From Phycisphaerae bacterium (lineage in GTDB: Bacteria > Chloroflexota > Anaerolineae > 4572-78 > J111): DNA of 64,000 bases. Within the stretch, counting starts at the first letter, position 1. The number at the start of each line of letters is the position of its first letter. Under the pieces are notes generated by a model. The model was not told the DNA's origin. It did no database searches and was given only the letters and a program-made list of their open reading frames with translations. Below, one piece after another: positions 44,903 through 53,387 of the stretch. Made by a program: the position numbers and the translations under genes. The stretch spans positions 62,001-126,000 of the forward strand of contig JANQQF010000087.1 in assembly GCA_028285035.1 (NCBI GenBank). Reading direction: 5' to 3'.

Positions 44903-46093
44903 ATGATGACAGAGCGCTTAATATTCAGTTCAGCAACGACCACAAAACCACATACAGTCGATGCAGCGGATGAGTTGATCAGCCAAATTAAGGAAGAGAT
45001 GGACACCCATCCCATTGATTTCTTGCAGCTTTTTCTCACCCCCCATTTCCGCTTACGGGTTGGTGAGATTTCTGAAAGGCTTCGGGCAGAATTAGCCCCA
45101 AAGGTTTTGCTTGGCTGTACAGCCGAGGCTGTCATTGGTCGAGATCAAGAAATCGAAAAACAGCCCGCGATGTCTGCGGTGGCCGCCAGTCTGCCACAGG
45201 TGACTTTGACTCCCTTCAAGCTACAATCGATGAAGTGGCACGAAACGCTTGATAATGAGACGATATTTCAGGAGGCTATTCAGGCACCCCCCGACACCAA
45301 ATTAGTCATTCTTCAAGCCGATCCTTTCACCACACCCATCGACCGTGCTTTAGCCTCCTTCAATAAGTTTTACCCGAATCTCCCCGTCATTGGGGGGCTA
45401 GCCAGTGGCTCAACGCGGCCTGGTGGCAATGCCCTATTATTTAATGATGAAGTTCTAAGTAATGGCGGTGTGGGTGTAGCCTTCTCTGGGGCTATCGATG
45501 TTGACATTATTGTTTCGCAAGGCTGTCGCCCCATTGGGGAGCCGATCACCGTAACCGAAACGCACGAAAATACGATTGTCAGTATCGACGAGCAAATGCC
45601 GCTGGAGTATCTACAAAATTTGGTCCACCATCTCCCTCCCGAGGATCAGGAATTGCTACAACAAGGCCTATTCATTGGACGCGCCATCGACTCCTCGCAG
45701 GATGTCTTAGGGCGAGGAGACTTCTTGATCCGTGGGGTGATGGGGATCGACCGTGAGAAAGGCAGTTTGGTGGTTGGAGATCGCTTTAAAGTTGGGGAAA
45801 AGGTACAGTTTCATTTGCGAGATGCTACCACAGCCGAAGAAGATTTGGAGATGATGCTCACCCCACAGATGCTCTATGGTGAGCCAGCGGGCGGGTTGCT
45901 TTTCTCTTGCAATGGCCGGGGAATGCGGCTATATGATCACCCCGATGGAGATATTTCCACCATCCAAAAAATTGTTGGCGGAGTCAATATGGCGGGCTTC
46001 TTCTGTGCTGGTGAGATCGGTCCGGTGGGGGGCAAAAATTTCATCCATGGTCACACAGCCAGTATGGTTTTATTTCGATCATTGGGTGAGTAA
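44903..46093 (+). CDS. FIST sensor-domain protein
   Basis: 396 aa with FIST_N (about 20-200, LLGCTAEAVIGRDQEI) followed by FIST_C (about 210-395, with VVGDRFKVGEKVQFHLRD and GGVNMAGFFCAGEIGPVGGK). FIST domains are extracytoplasmic or intracellular sensors of small ligands such as amino acids. No transmembrane helix, HAMP or kinase is attached. The start at 44903 follows AAAGGAG; an upstream ATG (44873) would add ten residues. Stand-alone gene. Confidence 0.92.
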   Translation: MMTERLIFSSATTTKPHTVDAADELISQIKEEMDTHPIDFLQLFLTPHFRLRVGEISERLRAELAPKVLLGCTAEAVIGRDQEIEKQPAMSAVAASLPQVTLTPFKLQSMKWHETLDNETIFQEAIQAPPDTKLVILQADPFTTPIDRALASFNKFYPNLPVIGGLASGSTRPGGNALLFNDEVLSNGGVGVAFSGAIDVDIIVSQGCRPIGEPITVTETHENTIVSIDEQMPLEYLQNLVHHLPPEDQELLQQGLFIGRAIDSSQDVLGRGDFLIRGVMGIDREKGSLVVGDRFKVGEKVQFHLRDATTAEEDLEMMLTPQMLYGEPAGGLLFSCNGRGMRLYDHPDGDISTIQKIVGGVNMAGFFCAGEIGPVGGKNFIHGHTASMVLFRSLGE

Positions 46094-46285
46094 TCTTGCT
46101 AACAAGTATACTGTAAATTTGACATACAGTGGCCGATAATAGGCCCCTAAACCGACACTAACAGGGTTGCAAAGTAAGCAGGGATTTTGACAGTTGTGAC
46201 CTTGCTACCCTGCAACTTGCTACCTTGCCGAATGAAGCGTTTATTTGTTATGAGTTTATCTGTGAAATTTTAGGACTGAACTTAT

Positions 46286-46867
46286 ATGGCAAAACAAAAA
46301 CATCATAAGCGACGTAAACATTTAGAAAATATTCGTGAAGTCAAGGAAAATCAGCAAGACCAGCTCAATGAAGAGAGCAATGACGAAGAAGAGATACAGC
46401 TGCCACCGACAGGTGACGATCTGCGGGCTCGAGAAGCAGCCCGTCGAACGCTGGTCGAACAGCGTATTCAGCAGGCGATGAATGAAGGCGCATTTGACAA
46501 TTTGTCAGGCTATGGCAAGCCGCTCAATCTCAAAAAAAATCCCTACACTGACTCAGATTGGGGCTTGGCCTATGATCTCTTGCAAAACAATGATTTGGCC
46601 CCCGAATGGATTGAGCGAGACAAAGAAATCCGCCGACTGTTGGAAGCGGCCCACCACAAGCTTGCGTTGGCTTGGCAACAGTGTGCCAAAGATGAAACGT
46701 CCCCTGATTGGCAACGTGCCGTAGAAAAATTCAGCGAACAGATTACCAAGCTCAATCGCAAAATCAACGACTTCAACCTGATTGTGCCGATCCTCTCATC
46801 ACATCGACCTCGGCTTAATGTCGATAAAGAGATCGCTAAAGTGCAAGAGGGTTCCATTTATGATTGA
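46286..46867 (+). CDS. DUF1992 (DnaJC28 conserved domain) protein
   Basis: 193 aa. A charged N-terminal region (KHHKRRKHLENIREVK) is followed by the DUF1992 domain with EQRIQQAMNEGAFDNLSGYG, then KPL, NPYTDSDWGLAYDLLQNNDL and APEWIERDKEIRRL. The family is uncharacterised in bacteria and has no J domain here. It is a single gene. Confidence 0.9.
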   Translation: MAKQKHHKRRKHLENIREVKENQQDQLNEESNDEEEIQLPPTGDDLRAREAARRTLVEQRIQQAMNEGAFDNLSGYGKPLNLKKNPYTDSDWGLAYDLLQNNDLAPEWIERDKEIRRLLEAAHHKLALAWQQCAKDETSPDWQRAVEKFSEQITKLNRKINDFNLIVPILSSHRPRLNVDKEIAKVQEGSIYD

Positions 46868-47150
46868 CGATTTTCGATTTACGAAAAATTGTCAGGAATA
46901 AGCGTATGGGCAACAAAATTACAACAACGAATGATTGAAAGAAGCGAGCTATAGACCTGGGTTTATTTGTTGATTTCTGTAATTCATTTTGTGATGTGCG
47001 AAAATCCAGCTACAACCTATTTCCCAAACACCCTCGTAAATGTCAATCAAAAATCGCAAATCACCCCACGGTTAGCTAACTTACAGAACAGTTTCGGCTT
47101 TGTGCTATAGTGGGATACAGAAAATCAAGTTCGTAATAAAGGAGGTTTTT

Positions 47151-47693
47151 ATGGCAAAGCGCTCCCATAAAAAAGGATCTGCTAAAGGCAGAGGCTTCCA
47201 AGGATCAGCTGCTCCAAAAAAGTCTAAAAACGGTCTTATTTTAGGCCTTGGGGTTGGGGTGATCGTCTTGGCGCTTTTAGGATTTGGAATGTTTCAATTA
47301 GGCTCTGGGTCATCAAGTTCAGCCGCCGCTCCTCTTGACGGAGAAACCCAATATTTAGGCTTGGATAGCGATCCAGACAAGCTTTTATTAGCAGAAGCAG
47401 GGTCACTGGGCAAGCCAACGCTCGTCTTCTTCCACGCTGATTGGTGACACGTTTGTCAAGAAATTGAACCCGAGGTCGTGCATCTCGGTCAAGAGTTTGA
47501 AGGTGATATTGAGTTTGTCCGTATCAACTTGAGTAACGATAACAGCCGTGCCGCCGTACAGCGATATGGTGTTCGCGCCACCCCTACATTTGTTTTGTTT
47601 GATCAAACTGGCGAAGTTCGGGGGCAAATTCCCGGCTGGCCAGGGTATACTGCCTTCACTGATGCGTTCGAGCAGTTGTTGGCAGACAGCTAG
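47151..47693 (+). CDS. Membrane-anchored thioredoxin-like protein with in-frame TGA in the active site (probable selenoprotein)
   Basis: 180 aa if TGA is read as selenocysteine (Sec99). Start ATG 47151 follows AAAGGAGG by 5 nt. A basic N-terminus and one membrane helix (about 28-50) are followed by a Ser/Ala linker and a thioredoxin fold: PTLVFFHADW-U-HVC-QE, where U is TGA at 47445-47447 in the first Cys position of WCxxC, giving UHVC. After that comes VQRYGVRATPTFVLFDQTGE (cis-Pro TP) and a normal C-terminal helix. The frame is intact on both sides, and a terminator follows. A SECIS-like hairpin lies 17 nt after the TGA. Ordinary decay is unlikely to hit exactly the redox residue. SelA/SelB/SelC are not in the window. 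Confidence 0.85.
47464..47492 (+). promoter_or_regulatory. SECIS-like hairpin just downstream of the in-frame TGA
   Basis: Lower stem TTGA/TCAA (47464-47467 with 47489-47492), a two-nt bulge AC (47468-47469), upper stem CCGAG/CTCGG (47470-47474 with 47484-47488) and apical loop GTCGTGCAT starting with G, 27 nt after the TGA. This matches the usual bacterial SECIS layout: short upper stem, bulge, and G early in a small loop within about 16-37 nt of the UGA. Confidence 0.75.
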
Positions 47694-47711
47694 ACAAGGT
47701 AGCAATGTAAG

Positions 47712-47753
47712 AAAAGGCCAAGGTAGCAGGTTAGCTGTTACCTTGGCCTTTTT
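47712..47753 (+). terminator. Intrinsic terminator after the thioredoxin-like gene
   Basis: AAAAGGCCAAGGTA (47712-47725) and TACCTTGGCCTTTTT (47739-47753) form a long stem followed by TTTTTG. Confidence 0.9.
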
Positions 47754-47856
47754 GTTTCCCCCAGCTTTATAGATCTCACAGTAAATTCTCTCGTTGTTCC
47801 TCCTATTCTCTCATGTTAAAATCAAATTGTAATTCTCTACATACGGTAGTACGAAA

Positions 47857-48312
47857 TTGATCAATAATAAACCCAAGTCAAGACGATGGGGGGAACTAGT
47901 CATCACCATTGGCGTCCTCATCTTACCTGTCTTCTTCCTGTTTCGAGATACACAAGATATGCTTGCGGCCCAAAACTGGGCTAGTGTAGAAGGCACATTT
48001 ACCGTACCCAGTAAGCGAGGGATTATCGCCTACCAATATACGGTTGAGGGGCAGTTGTTTGTCAATGACCGACTCTATTTTTTTCAGCGGTTACGCTTTG
48101 GCATCAATGCGGAAAGTGCAGAACGCAACCGCTATCGTGACCGTATTGACCAACCCATTACGGTCTACTACGACCCCCAAAATCCGCAACGCTCTGTTAT
48201 TTTTCGAGATGATCTTTCTATCCCATGGAGCACCTTCTGTTGCGGGGGCCTCATCTATCTTGTGATATTTGGCCGCATAGGTTGGCTCCTATTGGGTGTG
48301 CTTCGGAGATAG
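47857..48312 (+). CDS. DUF3592-domain membrane protein
   Basis: 151 aa, two hydrophobic segments (about 14-30 and 128-148) bracketing a small domain with NWASVEGTFTVPSK, YQYTVEGQLFVNDRLYF and ITVYYDPQNPQRSVI, the DUF3592 pattern. Start is TTG (47857), with a weak ribosome site. Unknown function; DUF3592 proteins are usually membrane-linked. Confidence 0.8.
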   Translation: MINNKPKSRRWGELVITIGVLILPVFFLFRDTQDMLAAQNWASVEGTFTVPSKRGIIAYQYTVEGQLFVNDRLYFFQRLRFGINAESAERNRYRDRIDQPITVYYDPQNPQRSVIFRDDLSIPWSTFCCGGLIYLVIFGRIGWLLLGVLRR

Positions 48313-48331
48313 TTTTCGATGTCTAAGGCAA

Positions 48332-48419
48332 CTACTGACCCAGACCTAACTTTCTAAACTCTTCAAGATGGTCCATGGAACAAAGAATCTTGTTTAGTTT
48401 TCTATGTCCGGGTCAGTAA
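48332..48419. repeat. Inverted repeat between convergent genes
   Basis: TACTGACCC (about 48332) with GGGTCAGTA (about 48409), plus TTTCTAAAC / GTTTAG inside. Probably a bidirectional terminator-like hairpin. Confidence 0.55.
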
Positions 48420-48706
48420 TTCCCTGAGGTAAAAATCTCTAAGTTGTAGACAAATGCTGCTAATAACAAACAAAGTGCACCAAATATAACTAACCACTGT
48501 GAGGATGCTAGCGACTGAGGCCTATCTCCCTCACTCGTTGTGTTAGCGGTGGCGGTCGCTTCAATGGGCACCTCGACCTGAAGGGTATCATTCGGTTGAG
48601 CCAACATCCGCCTTATTCCCTGCGTCGCTCCCACGACACCAAGCAACATAACAATTGTCAAAATCAAAACTAATCCTGTTTTTTGCGACCGCACATTATT
48701 AAACAT
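48413..48706 (-). CDS. Small two-helix membrane protein, unknown function
   Basis: 97 aa. One hydrophobic helix (about 11-27) and a second (about 71-88), separated by a Thr/Ser/Glu-rich stretch with EATATANTTSEGD. AAGGTG lies upstream of the ATG. No known family. Frame and ribosome site make a gene likely. Confidence 0.55.
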   Translation of the reverse strand: MFNNVRSQKTGLVLILTIVMLLGVVGATQGIRRMLAQPNDTLQVEVPIEATATANTTSEGDRPQSLASSQWLVIFGALCLLLAAFVYNLEIFTSGNY

Positions 48707-48741
48707 TATTTTTTACACCTTTCTTCAATTATCTTATCAAG

Positions 48742-48870
48742 TTGATTTACAAAAGACAAGAGCACCCAGATGCCCCAATTAACTCTGAAACTGTGCTGAC
48801 TGAGTTAGAGGCTGAACTATCCGATGAAGCCTTTCTGACTGCCGTGATTGCGGCGAGACGAGGGAGTTAG
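48742..48870 (+). pseudogene. Possible gene fragment
   Basis: Reads LIYKRQEHPDAPINSETVLT, then ELEAELSDEAFLTAVIAARR and a stop. The composition is protein-like (amphipathic helix), with no convincing start codon. It looks like the C-terminus of a lost gene. Family not recognised. Confidence 0.35.
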
Positions 48871-48919
48871 GGGTAATATTGAATTTGGTCGATAATTGGG
48901 CTAAAAGTTTGTTTGCTTT

Positions 48920-49029
48920 AAAGATTGATGTTGTGTGGTTGGTGTGGTACAGTCACTGAATAGGTATGACAATTTTTCGGGGTATTACGCAACAGACGGG
49001 ATATACGAAAATTCTTGGAAATGAATAAG
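48920..49029 (+). repeat. Diverged ~115-nt intergenic repeat, copy A
   Basis: Shares TTTGnTTTnAnGATTGATnTT, TGTGGTACA, TTTTTC, GCAACA, GGATATAC and ATTC words, in the same order and spacing, with copy B at 51161-51275. Both lie just upstream of a gene. Confidence 0.5.
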
Positions 49030-49062
49030 GGCAATACAACGTCAGGGCAACGGTGACAAATA

Positions 49063-49638
49063 ATGAGCACAAAGAAGCATAAGATGAATACCTATATCAT
49101 ACTTATCCGCGGTATCAACGTCGGTGGGAAAAATAAAGTACCGATGACTGACTTGAAAAAATGTTTGGAACAGCTAGGATTTTCTAATGTTTCAACTTAT
49201 CTTGCCAGTGGGAATGTGATCTTGAAATCCGATAAGGCCGCCGATGAGATAAAAGCTCGTATTGAGAAGGCTTTGCCTGAAAACTTTAAGCTTGATGACG
49301 AGCTCATTAGGGTCTTGGTCTTGACGAGCGATCAATTACAAGCCGTCATTGACAACAAGCCAGAAGGTTTTGGTGAGCAACCAGAAACCTATCATAGCGA
49401 CACGATTTTTCTGATAGGGATTGATCCGGCCCAAGCTATGCTCGTATTCAAACCGCGAGAGGGAGTCGACAAGGTTTGGCCGGGGGATGATGTGATCTAC
49501 TCACAACGCCTCAGCGCTCAACTTACCAAGAGTCGGCTTAGTAAAATTGTCGGAACCCCGGAATACAAATCCATGACAATCCGGAGTTGGCGGACCACAA
49601 CAAAGCTGTGGGATATGACTAAAAAAATGAGCAGCTAA
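49063..49638 (+). CDS. DUF1697-domain protein
   Basis: 191 aa, typical start ILIRGINVGGKNKVPMTDLK, ASGNVILKSD and the end RLSKIVGTPEYKSMTIRSWR (usual RxxxxxxxxxxxTxRNWNT). The family is uncharacterised. An internal ATG at 49084 is a plausible alternative start. Stand-alone gene in an AT-richer stretch. Confidence 0.9.
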   Translation: MSTKKHKMNTYIILIRGINVGGKNKVPMTDLKKCLEQLGFSNVSTYLASGNVILKSDKAADEIKARIEKALPENFKLDDELIRVLVLTSDQLQAVIDNKPEGFGEQPETYHSDTIFLIGIDPAQAMLVFKPREGVDKVWPGDDVIYSQRLSAQLTKSRLSKIVGTPEYKSMTIRSWRTTTKLWDMTKKMSS

Positions 49639-50052
49639 ATCTGGAGTATAACGATGGACCCAAGCGATAAGCAAAACGAAGCTACGGCGATTATGCACGT
49701 GATTGCCAATGAGTCTTCTGAAAGATTAAACTTCTGGCCAAGATTCAACCGCCTCTCAATTGGAATCGAACGCTGCCTTTAAAGCAATTCCCAAATCATA
49801 AAAATACCTCTCTATCTCTCCTCACAGTCGTGCGATAGATCTACAGACAAATCTTTGGATTGAACCGTAAACACCGTCGAAATAATTTCAAAATTGAACA
49901 ATTTTAGGCAATTCTGGGTTTGTGTTGTAATATTGGGCGCGTGCTGTAAACGCTTGTAGTGGGGCTGTGAGATTAGCGAAAATGGATTGGCTTTATAAAC
50001 AAAAGTTGCCAAAGAAATATGAAGACCCATTTTTTGTAACATCAGGAGAGAT
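49639..50052. other. Intergenic region between DUF1697 and methyltransferase genes
   Basis: Mostly without gene. A 42-codon frame at 49653-49781 (MDPSDKQNEATAIMHVIANE...) resembles the start of an NTF2-like protein and may be a remnant. The rest is AT-rich. Confidence 0.45.
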
Positions 50053-50925
50053 ATGATTACCAATAATGTAAAAAGATACATTGAAAAGGTAAGAAATATT
50101 CGTGGTAAAGTGACCTCAGCCTTTCAATCGGTATTGACCAAAACAGATGTCAGCGGTATTCTGTCAGAATCCCCACGCGGGGATTTGAGGGTTTTACTAT
50201 CGAAGCAATACATTAAGGGGTCCGGTTTAGAAATAGGGGCTTTATACCTCCCTTTGTTTGTATCAGAGGGGGTAACTGTCACATATGTTGATTTGTTTAG
50301 CCGGGAGGAGAGTATAGCGAAATACCCTGAATTAAATGCTGCAGAAATTGTGCCAATCGATCACATCGATGATGGCTTTGTACTTTCAACGATCCCTGAA
50401 GCATCTCAAGATTTTTTGATTGCCAATCATGTGCTAGAACACACCCCAAATCCCATCCAAGTCCTCCTGAATTGGGTAAGAGTCCTAAAACCAAATGGTG
50501 TCCTGTTTGTTACGGTGCCTATCTTGGATATGTGTTTCGATAAAGGGAGAGCGTTGACCCCCCTCCAACATTTGATTGATGATTTCAATCTGTACAAGAG
50601 ACAAGATCAAGCGCAAATTAATGAGCGAAATAAGGGCCATCTTATTGAATGGGTGACCATATCAGAACCAGCTATTCTCAGTGAGAGGGAGGCTGATTAT
50701 GTTCCTCTATCGCCATCAAAGCTACAGCAACGAATTGATGGAGAGGACTTGGAAAATTTAGATATACATTTCCATACCTTTTCTCTCGACTCGGTTAAGA
50801 GTTTAATACATTTTTTTACAACAGAGCTTGATGACAGTCTCAAAGTAGAAGTTGTTAGAGCCAGTGAGACAGAGATAATCACGGTGTTAAGAAAAGAACA
50901 TACGTTACATAGTTCTGCGAGATAG
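50053..50925 (+). CDS. SAM-dependent methyltransferase (type 11-like)
   Basis: 290 aa. Motif I is seen as GSGLEIGALYLPL, the acid after motif I as VTYVDLFSREE, motif post as DFLIANHVLEHTPNP, and LKPNGVLFVTVPILD, all typical of class I methyltransferases. An N-terminal helical region (about 1-45) precedes the core. Substrate unknown; such proteins often accompany glycan or surface-structure genes, but none are adjacent. Low GC compared with neighbours suggests acquisition. Confidence 0.85.
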   Translation: MITNNVKRYIEKVRNIRGKVTSAFQSVLTKTDVSGILSESPRGDLRVLLSKQYIKGSGLEIGALYLPLFVSEGVTVTYVDLFSREESIAKYPELNAAEIVPIDHIDDGFVLSTIPEASQDFLIANHVLEHTPNPIQVLLNWVRVLKPNGVLFVTVPILDMCFDKGRALTPLQHLIDDFNLYKRQDQAQINERNKGHLIEWVTISEPAILSEREADYVPLSPSKLQQRIDGEDLENLDIHFHTFSLDSVKSLIHFFTTELDDSLKVEVVRASETEIITVLRKEHTLHSSAR

Positions 50926-50940
50926 CTGATGTGATGTTAC

Positions 50941-51087
50941 GCTCTCAGCCAGCTCGAGTCCGACCCCGCCGAGGCCGAACGCCTCTATCAACAAGCCCAC
51001 AACATCATCGACTATTTTGTCGAGCACACCCCGCCCGAGTTTCGGGAGTCGTTTCTCGGTTTGCCGGAGGGCGGGGAGGGTGGTTGA
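50941..51087 (+). pseudogene. C-terminal remnant of a BTAD/AAA/TPR regulator
   Basis: Reads ALSQLESDPAEAERLYQQAH, NIIDYFVEHTPPEFRESFLG, then LPEGGEGG and stop. This matches the very end of the 1200-aa regulator at 55067-58696 (LSQLESDPAEAERHHQQA and DSFLTLPE). The rest of the gene is missing, so this is the tail of a lost paralogue. Its GC-rich codons contrast with the flanks. Confidence 0.75.
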
Positions 51088-51160
51088 ATAGAGGAATATT
51101 TGTTGAAACAGCCTGCTATCCCAGTGTGATACAACACCTCTCCTAAAAATAGAAACTCAT

Positions 51161-51275
51161 TTGATTTGAGGATTGATTTTACGGTGTTCTTGTGGTACAT
51201 TAACTCATTGTAAATGTTTTTCAGGGTCTGCAACAAATAGTAGGATATACTCACATTCCTGAGAATAAATAGTTA
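51161..51275 (+). repeat. Diverged ~115-nt intergenic repeat, copy B
   Basis: Counterpart of copy A (48920-49029). Followed after about 85 nt by the 365-aa membrane protein gene. Confidence 0.5.
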
Positions 51276-51359
51276 GGCGTTGATTTTCAAATAAATTTGT
51301 GAACTACTAAAACCGAAACCCCTTAAATTTACCAGTTACAGAGATACTGAGAGGTCTTC

Positions 51360-52457
51360 ATGAGTGAACAAAAACGTGATAAATCACCAGCAATACAACT
51401 TAAACCTGAACAAAAACTAGATGAAGGACAGGTTGTTTTACCGTACAATCGGGCTCAATTTAGGGAATTTATAAAAGGTCTTCTGGGAAGCCCTCAAGTT
51501 ATCAGCAATACCATAAACGGTGGGTTTGCAATAGAAGCACACGACTTATCTAATTTACACCAGCTAATTATGCAACGTGTTTCTCAGCAGAATGATGGCA
51601 TTCTTGTTCAGTTTCGTGCTAAATTGGTATTCTCAGATAACTCAACTGTCGAGTTAGCCGGAATTCAGGAGCTATTAACCTATAACGAAATACGCCCAGT
51701 AATTTGCAGAGGTATTCACCTACTGTGGGACTTCATAATGAATTTTCAAGATAGGGAAACCCCAGAGAAGCAAAGAATTCAAGTATCGATTATTTCTTCC
51801 GGAGACAAACTTCCAGCCATTGATTCAGTGATAGAAGATCATATAAGACCAAAGTTTGATACGAGAATTAGTGAAGGATTCATAAGTTTCAGGATAGATC
51901 ATACAGCGAGGACGTGGGGAGCAGACATAGAGGCAATGCTAAAAAATCATATTGAGTCGCTATTGATCAAACCTCATCCAATAAGAGATTTTATTGACAA
52001 ATATAATATTTCTGGTTTCTTTGTAATGTTTGCTGTTCTGGAGTCGATAATACTTTTGGGAATATATTTCTCATTTCAGCAGTTTAGCCAGAACCAACTA
52101 TTACATGTAAATGAAATATTTCTAGGCAAAGACCTCAATGATCCGATTGAACTAGAAATAGCCTTTACTTTTCTTGCAAATTATTTAGCAGAAGGTGAAT
52201 GGTCAACGTTTGTGTTTCAATCAGTGATATTCATAATATTTTTCAGTTTGGCAGCATTGATAGCTAGTTTGATTACTCTTGAATGGGCACGTCCTTACCA
52301 TCAATCTTTCCTTCTTCTCACAAAAAAAACTTATGAGGAACGAGAGGATATCATACGAAAAAACAATCGGGATTGGATCCTATTTATAATATCAATCCCA
52401 GTGAGTATTGCAACAAGTATCATTGCTGGTCTATTATTTAATTGGTTCTTTACCTAA
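51360..52457 (+). CDS. Hypothetical membrane protein
   Basis: 365 aa. The N-terminal ~210 residues are soluble, with no motif I recognise (FAIEAHDLSNLHQLIMQRVS, GIHLLWDFIMNFQ). Three hydrophobic helices follow (about 218-238, 282-305 and 340-363), the last two separated by a positively charged segment (EEREDIIRKNNRDW). No ribosome site of note; the start at 51360 has weak GAG upstream. AT-rich codon use suggests an accessory gene. Function not recognised. Confidence 0.75.
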   Translation: MSEQKRDKSPAIQLKPEQKLDEGQVVLPYNRAQFREFIKGLLGSPQVISNTINGGFAIEAHDLSNLHQLIMQRVSQQNDGILVQFRAKLVFSDNSTVELAGIQELLTYNEIRPVICRGIHLLWDFIMNFQDRETPEKQRIQVSIISSGDKLPAIDSVIEDHIRPKFDTRISEGFISFRIDHTARTWGADIEAMLKNHIESLLIKPHPIRDFIDKYNISGFFVMFAVLESIILLGIYFSFQQFSQNQLLHVNEIFLGKDLNDPIELEIAFTFLANYLAEGEWSTFVFQSVIFIIFFSLAALIASLITLEWARPYHQSFLLLTKKTYEEREDIIRKNNRDWILFIISIPVSIATSIIAGLLFNWFFT

Positions 52458-52866
52458 AATTGAAAATGTAACTATAATTGACACCAATTAATGCTTTTCC
52501 ATAAAGTGCCACAACTGTAAGTGATTATGTGGTAGGACATTTTGAATTGGTTTGTGGTGAGTTCACATTGCTGAGTCGTATGCAGGTTCACTTTGTAAGT
52601 TGACATTTAAGGTTTGTACACTTTATTGGTCACGCAATGAGTTTAGCATTGTCATAGACAAGTAGGTTGAATTGAACGGCAAAAAGCGCAAAATAGTCAA
52701 TTTTTCCCTGATTACGAAACTAGAGTTTCGTAACCCAATCTAGTACCAAAATTGAGTATTGACACCAATAGATTAAAAAATGATCCGCTTCTACCCCCAG
52801 TTCATTATGCTCCCCCGCCCACAACTTCAAGTCAATGTAATTACAAAAAGAAAGACCGATCTTCAT
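52458..52866. other. Intergenic region before P-loop kinase gene
   Basis: No gene seen. A perfect inverted repeat TTACGAAACT AG AGTTTCGTAA lies at 52712-52733. The rest is AT-rich with T/G-rich runs. Confidence 0.6.
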
Positions 52867-53382
52867 ATGACCAAAGTTGCCATCATAGGAAACGCGGGTG
52901 GAGGCAAATCCACACTAGCCAGACTTCTCAGTCAGTCGCTGAATATTGATAACTTCACCATTGACAATATCCAATGGCAACCCGGCTGGCAACCCTTGCC
53001 TGAAGATGATTTCAATAAGATTCACAATGAACTTTTGTTGCGTGACACCTGGATTATTGATGGTTGGGGCAATTGGCCTGCTTTGACGAAACGGTTCAGT
53101 CAGGCCGACACGATCATTTTTATCGATTTTCCGCTGGCCCTTCACTACTGGTGGGCCATTAAACGGCAAGTCAAATCGTTTTTTAAGCCCTATGCTTATA
53201 GCCCGCCAGGGTGCCCACTCCCCCCAGTTACAATCAGAATGATGAGAGTCGTCTGGACGGTTCACCATCACTATCGTCCAAAGTTACTCACCCTAATTGA
53301 GCAATCAAAAAATGAGACGACGCAGGTGTTTCACATCCGCTCCAGAAAAGAGCTCAATCAGTTCAAGGCTACTTATTGTTAA
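52867..53382 (+). CDS. P-loop nucleotide kinase-like protein
   Basis: 171 aa. Walker A is IGNAGGGKSTLA near residue 7-18, followed by an Asp-rich helix (TIDNIQWQPGW), DTWIIDGWGNW and IIFIDFPLALHYWWAIKR. The pattern fits the small adenylate-kinase/topology-modulation family of P-loop kinases. The substrate is unknown. The start ATG at 52867 has no strong ribosome site. Convergent with the cytochrome gene. Confidence 0.85.
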   Translation: MTKVAIIGNAGGGKSTLARLLSQSLNIDNFTIDNIQWQPGWQPLPEDDFNKIHNELLLRDTWIIDGWGNWPALTKRFSQADTIIFIDFPLALHYWWAIKRQVKSFFKPYAYSPPGCPLPPVTIRMMRVVWTVHHHYRPKLLTLIEQSKNETTQVFHIRSRKELNQFKATYC

Positions 53383-53387
53383 TCAGC

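Larger units (their letters stand above)
48707..49062. other. Intergenic region with gene fragment and repeat copy A
   Basis: Contains the fragment at 48742-48870 and, at 48920-49029, one copy of a ~115-nt sequence related to 51165-51275. Confidence 0.6.
50926..51359. other. Intergenic region with regulator remnant and repeat copy B
   Basis: Holds a GC-rich gene remnant (50941-51087) and repeat copy B (51161-51275) in otherwise AT-rich sequence. No complete gene. Confidence 0.6.

Noticed and set aside
48742..48870. Antitoxin gene
   Set aside because: The short frame has a protein-like composition but no start, no toxin partner and no recognisable family, so only a fragment is reported.
51240..51280. 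attC-like GTTAGGC core at the end of repeat copy B
   Set aside because: Only one short core is present and no integrase or matching partner box was found, so an integron cassette is not supported.
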